64,000 bases of DNA from Paraphysomonas bandaiensis (lineage: Eukaryota > Chrysophyceae). Position numbers and translations under genes: made by a program. The stretch is taken from positions 1 to 64,000 of the forward strand of contig CBFFRP010000418.1 in NCBI GenBank assembly GCA_965644295.1. Reading direction: 5' to 3'. Shown piece by piece: positions 1 through 10,369 of this stretch. Below the pieces are notes generated by a model that was not told where the DNA came from, made no database searches, and saw nothing but the letters and a program-made list of their open reading frames with translations. The stretch's first letter is position 1, and each line of letters begins with the position of its first letter.

Positions 1-3000
1 TCTGGTAATTCCAACTCATCGTACCAAGCATCACCATAAATTCGCAAATCAACATAGGCTAGATCACCAGGTTGAAACTGAGTGATCGGTTGCCTGCGGA
101 AATCCGCGATGTATTTCTTTGCATAGTCAGCAGTATAAATAAGATGGTAAAGATATCGTTTTCGAGAACAGAATTCAGCATAAGGAACGGAATCAAAAAT
201 ATCCTTGCTGTAAGGGACTTCTCGGACATCTCCATCTTGAAAACGCACAGTGAAAACCATGGTAGATCGAACCTCTCTATCACCACGATAATAAAGGATT
301 TCATCAATAACATGTTGATCCTGATCGCGTAAAGCCATTTTATAAGCAGTATCAGAATCTCCCGGAAACAATTTAACATCGCTCACGGAAACACGAACCA
401 CTTGCCCAGTGGCGAGATGTTGACAGTCTACGTCATTCTTGTACTGGGACTTGACTGAGAAAGGTCCCATATACCGGTGAGACATCTTAGGATGAACCTT
501 TGCCCCTTTGTCAAATAAGACAAAATCTCCCGGTTGATACCTATTCTGTCTATCGGGATGCACACCTGTTCCTGCCCTCTCCGTGGCTAACTTTTGCTGA
601 TAAGCTTTGGAAGCCTCTCGGAGTTGGGCTAACTGATCATTAAGCGCAGTGAGTCGAGCATGCGCCCGATCTGGAAGGTCTTTGAGATCCATGTTCAAAT
701 AGTCAAGATCCTTTGAGCCAAACGTCAACTCAAAAGGCGAAAATCCTGTTTCCGAAGACACTTCAGAATTTAGAAGATATTGAACACTTGCTAACCAACT
801 AGGGTCCTCAAAGATGTCTTTTCGTTCCTCCCGTTCACTGTAATCATAGACCAGAGCACGTAGATGTCGAACTACTTCTCCAATAATTCTTTCACATCCA
901 TTTGCATGGCGATTGGCAATACTAAAAGTGTGCCGAACACCCATGTACTCCGTCAACTGTTTGAACAAATCTGAAGTCAAATCCGGTCCTTGATCCGAGA
1001 TTATTAGATCGGTGTGACCGTAATGACTCCAGTATTTCCATATAGTATTCGCAAGATTAAGAGCCGTCACACCTTTGACAGGTTCAAGGTACACAAACTT
1101 GGTGAAAAGATTGACCACCACGTTGATATGTGTATATCCCTCTGCACCGTGCGGTGTAATCTCAACAGCATCTATACCAATCGCGCTACGAGCATTTGGG
1201 GGCTTGAGATTTCGTACGATCGGAATAAGAGCCTCTTTCATAGCCAACCTCGTTTTCACACAATTTGGGCACTTAGAGATATAATCCTCAACAACCTTGT
1301 AAGGAATATTATGACCCGGGAACTCTTTGTTTAAGCGTATCCAGGTAGCCCTTCCCCCCATGTGTCCAACTCGCGCGTTATGAACCTCACGCAACGCCGT
1401 CTCCGGTGATACATGAGATGTTGGAGGGTCCCCAATCTCTCGATCATCCGGGTTCATAAAGTTACCCAGAAAGTTAAAGTACTCATACTCATTACAGTCA
1501 TCCCCCATGAAATAGGCGTCATCATATTCCTCCTCTGGGAATATTCCAGAGAGTATAGCAACCTGATGCTCTCTAGATAACCAGTCCGCCAACCAATTCT
1601 TGGCACCAGATATATGACGAATGCTGAAGTTGAAAGACTGCAAGAATATCCTCCATCGTGTAATCTTTGGAACATCCGAAGATTCCATCCACAATAAATT
1701 GTTATGGTCGGTCTCAATTGTGAATTGCTTGCCTATTAAGTAATAAGCCAAGTGTTTAACACTGTAGAAAATTCCATATGCCTCTTGCTCTATAGTTGAC
1801 CACTTCTGAGCTTGGGCAGAAAACTTTTTGGAAATGAAAGCTATTGGCTGCCACTGTATGCTCCCATCCTCTAATATTTTCTTTTGCAATAACACTGAAC
1901 CTATTCCCAACTCACTAGCGTCAGTACGCAATGTCCACTCAAGATTATAATCCGGATAAAACAGCTCACAAGCGTCTTGTAGTCCGGCGATGAAACGACG
2001 ATACTCTGCCTCGTAGTCATGCCGCCATGTGGACTTATCCCAATTGAAACTCGACTTTGTCATGTCAGTCAAGTGAGCAACTAAATCAGAGTATCTAGGC
2101 GTAAAACTAGAAAAGAATACCCCTTTACCCAGCAACGATCTGGCCTGTTTGGTGTTAGTAGGCATTGGAATCTTGCCGAGAGCCTCCTTCTTGTCGGGAT
2201 TAACCTCATATGACTTGTGACGGCAAACATATCCAAAGAAATCCACCTTTCTAAACCCCAACCAGCTTTTTGGCATCTTAAGTTTCACATTCCTTTCAAT
2301 ACATCTGTCAATGATCTTTTCGAACTTCTCATAAGCATCCTTGGCATCATTAGCCAATATAAGCATGTTATCGAAAATGACTATGGCCCACTCAGAGAAA
2401 TCATCGAATATTTCTCTCACAGTTTCCTGTAAAACACCCGTGGCCGGAGCAATACCCTCTGGCATGAAATTAGGAGCAAATTGCCCCCAAGGCGTCTGAA
2501 TTGATAGGCGCTCAGAAGTTTCATCATCTAATGGAATTTGATGAAAAGCATTTGTTAAATCTATATCCATGTAGAGCGGAAAATTGATAATCTTGTCCAA
2601 CTCATGCTTAACATTAGGAATCGTATAATTTCCCACTTCCATGTGCTTGTTAATTTGCACATAGTCACCACAAAAACGGATGTATGGAGGAGTGGCTTTG
2701 GGAGCAACCACTAGGCATGAAGCCCAAGGAGAACGACTCTTTCGGTAGAAATAGCCACACAGTCGCCGAAACTCCTTCTCCGAAGCCTCCCACAGCTTAG
2801 GATTGATCGGGCGAGCCTTTGGTTTCATTCGATCCGGGAGAGTGCTTTTCCATTTTAGAGACAATGGGTCCACACCTCTCACACCGCTCCATTCGTCAGG
2901 CACGAACACTTTTTCAGCCTTCGTTGACAACAATTCCATAATCTTAGTTTCACTTTTCATTTCATCACTGACATGAGTCTCTATCTGCTCATGATAGTCT

Positions 3001-3761
3001 TGGAGGGCTTCCTCCCTAGACTTTCCTAAGAATGTCAACGCATCCTTGAATTGAACCGGTAACTCGGTTTCCTCATCCTCTGGGGCAATAGCATCACTCG
3101 CTCTTGTCCAGGGGTGCACACGGTCATCAGAGTCAACCGTGTCCCCTGCCAGAGATGACAACACATTCGAATTTTCATTATCGGAGACACCCTCGATTTG
3201 AGTGTCATGTGCCTCACGCATAACAGCGCACATGAAAGGATATAATTTCCCAGTCAGCGCAGGCAACCCCAAAATAATATCATTACTCGTCATATCGATC
3301 ACAAAGAATTCACCCGTATATTGATAGGTGTGACTCTTTGGATCAGTCAGCACTAAATTTAATCTGACTCCTTCATTGAGATCCTTCACCGTTCTACTAT
3401 CCGCCAATACCACACGGTGTTTAGCTTTATAAAAACGGCTCGGTTCTAGTTTGTTCCGCAATTTGTCCACCAAATCCCTCGACACATAATTGGCTGAGAG
3501 GGCTCCAGTGTCACACAATATTTTTACTAACTCCTCTATTCCAAATTTTCTATCTAAAGTAATCCTTCCTATAGTGTGCGCTGAAGAGAAGCTCTTGGAT
3601 GAAGGATAGCAGGCATACAGCTTAGCCTGATCCCTGATACAGACATTGGAGGAATTCGCAAACTCATTAAGATCATTAGAATGCACTGAACATTCATCAT
3701 TCTCATCACGAGTCTTTGAATTGGAATCCTCCTTGTCTGTATCGTTACATCCACCGAACCA
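1..3761 (-). CDS. pol: Ty3/gypsy-type Pol (protease, RT, RNase H, integrase), partial
   Basis: Reading the minus strand in the gag frame, I see no stop from just past the gag UGA (3764-3762) to base 1, so at least 1,253 codons; the 3' end is outside the window. In order: aspartic protease with DTGA (about 3511-3500); reverse transcriptase with YMDIDLTNAFHQIP (about 2570-2528) and a catalytic box reading VIFDNMLIL (about 2377-2351); RNase H with RTDASELG, ETDHNNL and ADWLSRE; integrase with an HHCC finger (HNARVGH, then CPNC), GIDAVEI, SDQGPD and CERIIG; then a tail with RYQPGDFVLF and a segment resembling the chromo/shadow-like tail of some Ty3/gypsy Pols. Domain order (RT-RNH-IN) is Ty3/gypsy. 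Oddities: the second Asp of the xDD box is Asn, and the integrase D-to-E spacing is about two residues shorter than the usual D35E. No initiator is evident, so expression as a Gag-Pol fusion by UGA readthrough is inferred. Confidence 0.92.
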
Positions 3762-5570
3762 TCAAGGGCGGGAATCACCGAAGTGATCCCTCCTCAAGAT
3801 GGTCGGTTGTTTGTCCCTCTGCTCCGAACTTCCCGCAGACTTAAGATACGCATCGATCTTGTCCCGCATTTCGGACGCAGAATCCAACAGACATTTCGCA
3901 TTATGATTATAAGGACAGTCTGTTTTGTCGCACTTGCCATACATGATTTTTCTTAGACACCCATACTTATCGGTCTTATTATTCTGAGCACCAGTTGGTC
4001 TAGCATGCATGGCTGACAGAGACCTATCTGAGTTAAAACGACGCTCCTCATCAACTGCTGCGTCATTACCCGACATTGGTTTCACATCTGTCATCATAGC
4101 GACTTGTTTATCGTCATGTACCTCCAGATTACTGGACCGCCAAGTCTCACTCGGAGCATCCCACAAATCATCATCATTGGGTACATACCCATCATTATCA
4201 TCCCACTCATCGTTATAGTTTCCTCCAGACTCATCGTAAGTATCTAGATGTGCCACTTGCGAAACCCTTGGTTTAGAATCAACACGACTGTTCAACGAAG
4301 GTTTGTTGGACTGTTGAGAGAATAGTTCCTTTCTCCTCTTAAGATAGTCCTCGTGCTTCTGTTGAAACATCGTAGTCGACTCCATAGGTAACTGTCGGTA
4401 CGCGATGGTTACTTGATAATGATCCAAGAGTACAGCCGAATACTCTTTGAAAAATTCGCTCATAGAGTCAAATTTATTTGTCGACATGCACCCCAACACA
4501 TACTTAACATAGGTCCCGTCATTCAAAGTCTTAAAGAGTCTTATCAATCCGTACTCTTTGTCATCGATACGAGGACACCATGTTTTGTTTGAGACCAACA
4601 TGATAGACAACATTGTTTGGAACGATTGCATCAAGTTCAATTGCTGATGATAGAATGCCTCAAAAGTCACAGCATTTACATACTTCCAGTCCATAATTTG
4701 GATATGTTTCAAGGAATCTCTGAGTTCATTATAAAATGCCACGCAATTGAACACCTTGGTCTCCTGAGCCACAATGAGAAGCAAATCTGAAACATCCATT
4801 TGTGCCAGCTGCGCATGTGTGATGCTGTACACATTCCGCAGATGTGCCTTCAAACTGGTTGAAAGTACCTTTTGAATTCGCACCTCAGTTTCTTCTTGCT
4901 CTTGAAACTCTAAGATGTCTTTGATCGCTTTCGCCACTTTACCCAACTTAAAGTCATTGATGCGAACATGACACCTCCTTTCCTCTCTAGTTATGGTAAC
5001 TGTTTTGGCACTAGCCACCTCAGAACTTTTCTTCAAATCCCTGAATAACTTGCCCGCTTTCTTGCCCTTGAAGATGTTATCCATGAGGGTAGGCACATCA
5101 TTAACACCATCACCATCAACATCGGGATTCGAACCATCGTCCTCCTTGTTGCTATCTTCCTCCTGAGGAATAATGCGAAACTTAGCCATGTTTTCCAGAG
5201 TGGAATACCTCGGCTGACGTTTGTGTTTCGACGTGCGTTTGGTAACCTTTTGCCGCTGATGTGAGCCCACAGACGCCTGAGACTGACTGCTCTCACCATC
5301 CTCAACACTTTGTACTCTATCCTCCAATATTTGCATCCTGCTGCTGAGGTTAGACACTGCAGTAGCCACCTCTGTAAAAGACTGAGACATGGCACGAACT
5401 GTATCCAAAATCTCCTGGTTTGGATTGATGTTTGGAGCAGAAGACTCCTGAACGACATCCTGCACACCTCCAGCAGCATCTTGTTTGGTTTCACCACTAC
5501 CAGCGGCTTCCTGATCTTTCCCAGGAGTTTTCTTGCCGCCTCTCCTCGATTTACCAGTCGGAGTAGACAT
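3762..5570 (-). CDS. gag: Ty3/gypsy-type Gag with CCCH-type zinc finger
   Basis: A 602-residue ORF from the ATG at 5570 (an upstream in-frame TTG at 5597 is less likely). The N-terminus is basic and low-complexity, followed by a predicted helical/coiled stretch and a capsid-like helical middle. The C-terminal part is acidic and polar and carries a Cys/His cluster, CLRKIMYGKCDKTDCPYNH, spaced C-x8-C-x4-C-x3-H. That spacing resembles a CCCH finger rather than the CCHC knuckle of most Gags. The ORF ends at TGA 3764-3762, and the same frame continues directly into protease-RT sequence. Role (inferred from position and composition): nucleocapsid/capsid of the retrotransposon particle. Confidence 0.85.
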   Translation of the reverse strand: MSTPTGKSRRGGKKTPGKDQEAAGSGETKQDAAGGVQDVVQESSAPNINPNQEILDTVRAMSQSFTEVATAVSNLSSRMQILEDRVQSVEDGESSQSQASVGSHQRQKVTKRTSKHKRQPRYSTLENMAKFRIIPQEEDSNKEDDGSNPDVDGDGVNDVPTLMDNIFKGKKAGKLFRDLKKSSEVASAKTVTITREERRCHVRINDFKLGKVAKAIKDILEFQEQEETEVRIQKVLSTSLKAHLRNVYSITHAQLAQMDVSDLLLIVAQETKVFNCVAFYNELRDSLKHIQIMDWKYVNAVTFEAFYHQQLNLMQSFQTMLSIMLVSNKTWCPRIDDKEYGLIRLFKTLNDGTYVKYVLGCMSTNKFDSMSEFFKEYSAVLLDHYQVTIAYRQLPMESTTMFQQKHEDYLKRRKELFSQQSNKPSLNSRVDSKPRVSQVAHLDTYDESGGNYNDEWDDNDGYVPNDDDLWDAPSETWRSSNLEVHDDKQVAMMTDVKPMSGNDAAVDEERRFNSDRSLSAMHARPTGAQNNKTDKYGCLRKIMYGKCDKTDCPYNHNAKCLLDSASEMRDKIDAYLKSAGSSEQRDKQPTILRRDHFGDSRP

Positions 5571-7370
5571 GGTTACTGAGAAGAACTTCCGCCTCAAAGA
5601 CTATATCCACCAAACTTTTCCCTAACACACTGAGACAAGCAACCCTGGCAACTCCTAGAACCACTGACCCAGAACTCAACAACACACCAAGACCCCACAA
5701 GACAAATCCCAAAGACAACCCTGCGTAAGAATCCAAAACCTCAACACTCAACACTCAACACTCAAACCCGTTGAACCCGTCGGATTTGTACAAGTGACAA
5801 CAGTTAACACACAGGCGGTATCCACGGTCGATTGACTTCGAAAAGAACCGAATTTCCTCAGTCACCACACTGTGTATCAAACAATCACCACTGAACAAAG
5901 AGCCTAGAGAACAACTACTGACAACTCACACCCAGAGAACAACAGACAACCAACAACAACAGGCAACCGAAGGCAACAGACAACAAGCCCAGAGAATCAA
6001 GCCCAAAGAAGCGTGTCGCAGTTAGTTTCTTATAAGAGTGTGAAACAACAGCGCAAAGACAGAAATTTCTGTACGAGCAGTAAAGTAAATATTTACTATA
6101 ACAACACCCGGTTTGATAACCAGGGTGTTGGCTCGTAAACAATAAAACTACAACAACACCTACACTGAACCAACAAGCACAGTAATAACGGTATTATTAT
6201 TAAAACACTTTTTTCCAAGTTTAGACCTAAACTCAGTTAGTGACTCCCGCGAAGAGTCACCGCGCAATGGTATACCGCTGGCACCCAAGATCACTAGCAC
6301 CAAGCTTTGGTCTAACTTAAAACAAGTGATAAACACCATAGAAGCATATATGCACACACACACACTCCTAACATGGTACAACACACGTGGTGTCATCACA
6401 CCACCACAGGTTGCGTAACTCTTCAAAACTGAAAAATACACAGCAACCTGATAGGGAGTGACTCACCAGCATATGCCGAGAGTACACCGTATACTACGTA
6501 TCTATACCCTACCAGAGACTGAAAACCCCACAATCCAGGAAATACATAAATACGGTACGTATAGTACGTATAGTACGCATACCACATTTGCAATCGAACC
6601 CCAATAAGCCTTGCATAAACACTCGTGCACCTCAAGTGTATAATAGCGACTTCTCTCTTATGATGGTCACATGTACTTGCCCCCCTATAGGGTAGTACGG
6701 GTAATACATGTGTGTATGTATATGGAAGTATATACTGCAACTGCTATACAGGAATACGGGCCCACATAACTTTGATATAAATTTGCAGCAGGTTTCACAT
6801 CGACCGAAGTCACCAGCAGCAGATCCTAGTCGTACATCATCATCAGCAGATAAAATTGGACATCATACCCGAACGTTGGCTCAATATGTAGGTACACTGT
6901 GGTACATTACCAATGTCCAAATGGTGTTGCATAATATGTATCCTGAACACAATGAAGGTCCTAAAGCAATATATAGGGTCCTGATATAGGGTCCTAAACC
7001 AACATAGGGTCCTAAAAGTCAATGTAACCATGCATGTGACTCAATAGCGTGATACTATAGCCACGTAGATAGGGCATGGGAAATGCCACGTGGTCACAAT
7101 AATGCTAGAAAAAGTCAATCATACTTTAAGTATAGTTTTTTCATGCTGGATAGATTGGGTGGATTTTTAATTTCCAAGCTTTTTTTTATTTTTTTTTATC
7201 TTTAAAAATATTATCCGTTTTATCCAAGTTGTCATCTTGTTACTTTTTGGGTGTATAAAATGGATAACTTAATAATATTATTATTTAAAGTATAGTATTA
7301 TTAATATTATTATATAAGCTATAATTATTATATTTAAAGATAGAGTGGAAAGGAAGAGTAATAAAACGAA
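5571..7370. other. Leader and probable 5' LTR of the left retrotransposon, then intergenic DNA
   Basis: No convincing gene. For the minus-strand element, 5571 to roughly 6180 must hold the untranslated leader and probably the 5' LTR. There is a perfect-looking hairpin around 6101-6129 and a TATAAG-like box (minus strand) near 6030. I could not fix LTR ends or a tRNA primer-binding site because the second LTR lies outside the window. The rest to 7370 is AT-rich with short tandem words; small ORFs here look like chance. Confidence 0.5.
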
Positions 7371-8389
7371 CGTTTTATTACGATACGGAGAGCCCTTCTG
7401 GCTCAGGAAGAATGCCTAAGCGGCACAGAGCGCTCCCCCATCCCTCCGCCTCGCTGTGTTTCATGCTTCCACTTGATGATCCTGAGAAGGAGATGTTAGT
7501 AAGTGAATTGCTAAATAAATAGGTTATTAGATTTCGTGGGGAAACCCAGTACAAATTGGTGGAACTGAATAAACAGTTTGCGTCATTTAGAATTCTACAG
7601 GGTGAGCTGGTATACCTAAACCGGGGTGTCACACCGAGTGCAGCTATGTATATGAAACGAATGTGTAAATATGACAACAAAGTAGCAAATGTGAAGATGA
7701 ATACGCTTACTACTATGCTTTGCAACTGCCTGAGCACCCTCAAGCACTTATCTGAAGACGCCTCCTCAAACGTGTTAAAAGCAAGGCTAGTAACTCAATA
7801 ATAACTGCACATAGAACACAAACAACTCATACAGAACCATTTATATTCTATGAACTATCTAGAAACACAGCAGAGAACACAGAACAATATTCTGCAAAAG
7901 ATTCCACAAGATTTGGTTAATTATGTGGAGATATCCACCTTCTGGAAGATTCACGTAGAGGCCTATAGGAAGAGCCTTAAACCAACTCAACAGCCACAGA
8001 CCAAAAATGCAGTGACTAGCCAATCAGCGTTCAGCAGTAATACATAATACAGCAGCTGTATAGTGATAGTCCCTACATGTACCTATAACTGCAAACAGAC
8101 CACCGTCAAGTACAGTCCGTATTCCAGCACCATTATACAGCATATACATATAGACAATACAGCCTGTATTCCATACAGTATACAAAACAGTATAACTCGA
8201 GTACACCAATCAGATCTCTCCATTGCTCATACAGCAAAAACAGCAGCACTTGTAATCCGAGAGTGAAGTGTGTCTTCATCCGAAGATAAGATGCAGGCTG
8301 TACATACACACACCGTCCTCTAGAGCCCCCCTTGTAGCATACTAACCACACTGGTCTGTTGTGGTCTATGAATAGTTTAACGCCTCAGC
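7371..8389. other. Intergenic DNA with short unassigned ORFs and a dispersed repeat
   Basis: A GC-richer patch at about 7378-7480 is followed by two short plus ORFs (7556-7801 and 7850-8047) without a recognisable domain or ATG/intron logic. They may be debris from the copia-type element just downstream. Bases about 8103-8215 belong to a dispersed repeat shared with about 32706-32810. Confidence 0.4.
8103..8215 (+). repeat. Dispersed repeat, copy A
   Basis: Shares long near-identical runs with 32706-32810, including the words CCGTATTCCAGCACCATTAT and AGTACACCAATC, with small gaps between them. A weaker inverted relative may lie at about 49770-49870. No coding capacity; probably a non-autonomous element or LTR fragment. 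Confidence 0.6.
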
Positions 8390-9120
8390 GTGACAAAGGA
8401 ACAAGACTCGGCGGATCAAAGTGGGAGTGGAACATGTGGATTCGACTGTAGAGCAGGAAATAGAGCGTTACTCTATTTATCTATGTATACAAGGCCGGGT
8501 ATCTCATACGCACTGGGAGTATTGTCACGATTCTTAACGAAAATGAAGATCACTGTGATACATTTAATGCAGTCAGTATGTACGAGGTACAACGGAAGAA
8601 GGCATTTAATAGAGAGGGAAAGATTATGATCTTCACATGTTCATTGATGCTGACTGGGCGGGTGATCCGTTGACGAGGAGATCAACTTCAGGTTGTGTTA
8701 CGTTTGGAGCTGGTGGGCCACTATCATGGGGTTCCAAACTTCAGTCTACTGTGGCTACATCGACTATGCAAGCTGAGTATCAATGCTTATATAACGGATT
8801 ACAGGAAATGATATGGTCTCGGGGCGTGACTGGAGAAGTAGGGTTGAAAATTGACGAGCCCACACCAGTATTCCTTGAATGTCAAAGTGCTCAGGATATA
8901 TCTGAAAATCCAGTACACCGTCAACGATCGAAACATACATATTGAGATTAAGTATCATATGATTCGAGAGCATGTGGATCCCGTACAGTTTAATACAGCA
9001 AAGTTAATTCATGTGAGCAGTCGACAACAGATGGCTGATATATATACCAAGGCTTTGTGTGGTCCAATATTCATTGAACAGAGGGAGCGAAATCTTGGGG
9101 GGAAATTTAAGACTACTGAA
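8390..9120 (+). pseudogene. Decayed Ty1/copia-type Pol C-terminus (RT end and RNase H)
   Basis: Three plus-strand frames used in succession give a copia-like Pol tail. The first contains LLYLSMYTRPGISYALGVLS (end of RT). The second (8637-8945) contains DADWAGDPLTRRSTSGCV and ATSTMQAEYQ, typical of copia RNase H. The third (from about 8930) contains HIEIKYHMIREHV and MADIYTKAL, the usual end of copia Pol. At least two frameshifts are needed, at about 8630 and 8930, so this copy is dead. No gag, protease or integrase is visible upstream. A purine run near 9097-9107 may be a relic polypurine tract, but I could not define an LTR. Confidence 0.85.
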
Positions 9121-10369
9121 CAATTTATCACAGAGGTACCCAAGGAGACGTTTTTCGACAAAGCGGACCAGTCTGGTCCCACTTTATATTTTTGTATTGT
9201 GTTTTTTCGTATGGAATATGAGTGTAGAGCTTTGAAATTGTGGTCAAAATGACCACAATTTTTTTATTTCGAGTGGGACCATCTACAGTCCGACAAGTGG
9301 AGGGCTGGTCCTTTGTCAAAAAACGACTCCAAGGTAAAGAGAGCTCATCGTAACTAGTTAGGTGTGAATAAATGGTGGGAGCTAGCTATACAAGCGGAGT
9401 CATACGTCCACCATTGTCCTATGAGGTTTGGTGGTTGCGTATCCGATAGCAATGTTCTTCACAAAGTTTAGAATGGTTAACTACATCCGATTGAGTGGGG
9501 ATGTTGAGTTCTGCAATATGATGTGATATATATTGTGCAATTGAAGTAAGTTAATAGTGTGCAATAAGTGAAGTCAACTCATAGGTGTAACGGGTGATTA
9601 TAGTTACAAAGGAATTAAATTCAGTAACTGATGTGTGACTATAAAAGATATAGAACTGACTGATGAACATATGATAAACAGATGTTGCTGAGAACAGATG
9701 TTTCATCAGATGTTACACGAATATGTAGTGAAGCGTTCAGAATAATAATTATAATTTCTTACTGAAAGTGCATTGTGTTCAGCATAGCAAGGTTAAGGTT
9801 TACGTGTTGAGCAAAGTTAACTTCAGTGAAATGTCTTATTCCCTATTCTAACACTACAATATTGCAGGGCCTGGTAGCTGTTAATGGCATTGGCATTAAT
9901 GGGCCAGTAATGGTAATCCATTATAAATTGCGGGATATTATTTATTAAGGTCATTCTAATTGCCAGGAACTAGACTACCATTAATGGACCAATAATGGTT
10001 ACCAGGCCCTGCAATATTCATTTAAAATATTGACCAAAACAAGGTTTGTAACCTCGAAATAAATGCTCGATTCGAACTGTTTTGTCTACTACAATATACA
10101 AGAGTCTATTCTATTCCAGAAATAGCAGCTAAATACTCCGAATATAAATGAGCACAAAGAGGATGAAAAACGAGCGTGGAATTGACAATTAATATTACAT
10201 GACGTCAAGCATCAAGAAATCAAACTCACTAATCTACAGTAGAATTTACTCCACTACATGTTCTTATGTTAATCACGCTACATCTACGCATTCACAATAA
10301 TACCGTTCCAGAAGCAACGGCTTTCGGTTGACTAATGCTTTAATGTCTACGCACATAGAGTCACTGAAT
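9121..10369. other. Intergenic DNA containing a MITE-like element
   Basis: No gene seen. The first part probably includes the 3' LTR or flank of the copia remnant (end not definable from one copy). An inverted-repeat element lies at 9858-10018 and is listed separately. Confidence 0.45.
9858..10018. mobile_element. MITE-like element with 19-bp terminal inverted repeats
   Basis: The ends AATATTGCAGGGCCTGGTA (9858-9876) and its exact reverse complement (10000-10018) bracket about 123 bp. The outermost AATATT is itself palindromic and could be a 6-bp target duplication, leaving GCAGGGCCTGGTA as the true terminus. Inside, ATTAATGGGCCAGTAATGGT and ATTAATGGACCAATAATGGT form an imperfect direct repeat. 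No ORF. Superfamily not assignable from one copy. Confidence 0.7.

Noticed and set aside
5551-6740. Series of minus-strand ORFs upstream of gag as extra retroelement genes
   Set aside because: Low-complexity Leu/Val/Cys/Tyr-rich translations of the leader and LTR region, with no motif and no shared frame.
7378-7743. Minus-strand 121-codon ORF
   Set aside because: No domain, alternative-start only and overlaps other frames of equal quality; probably chance.
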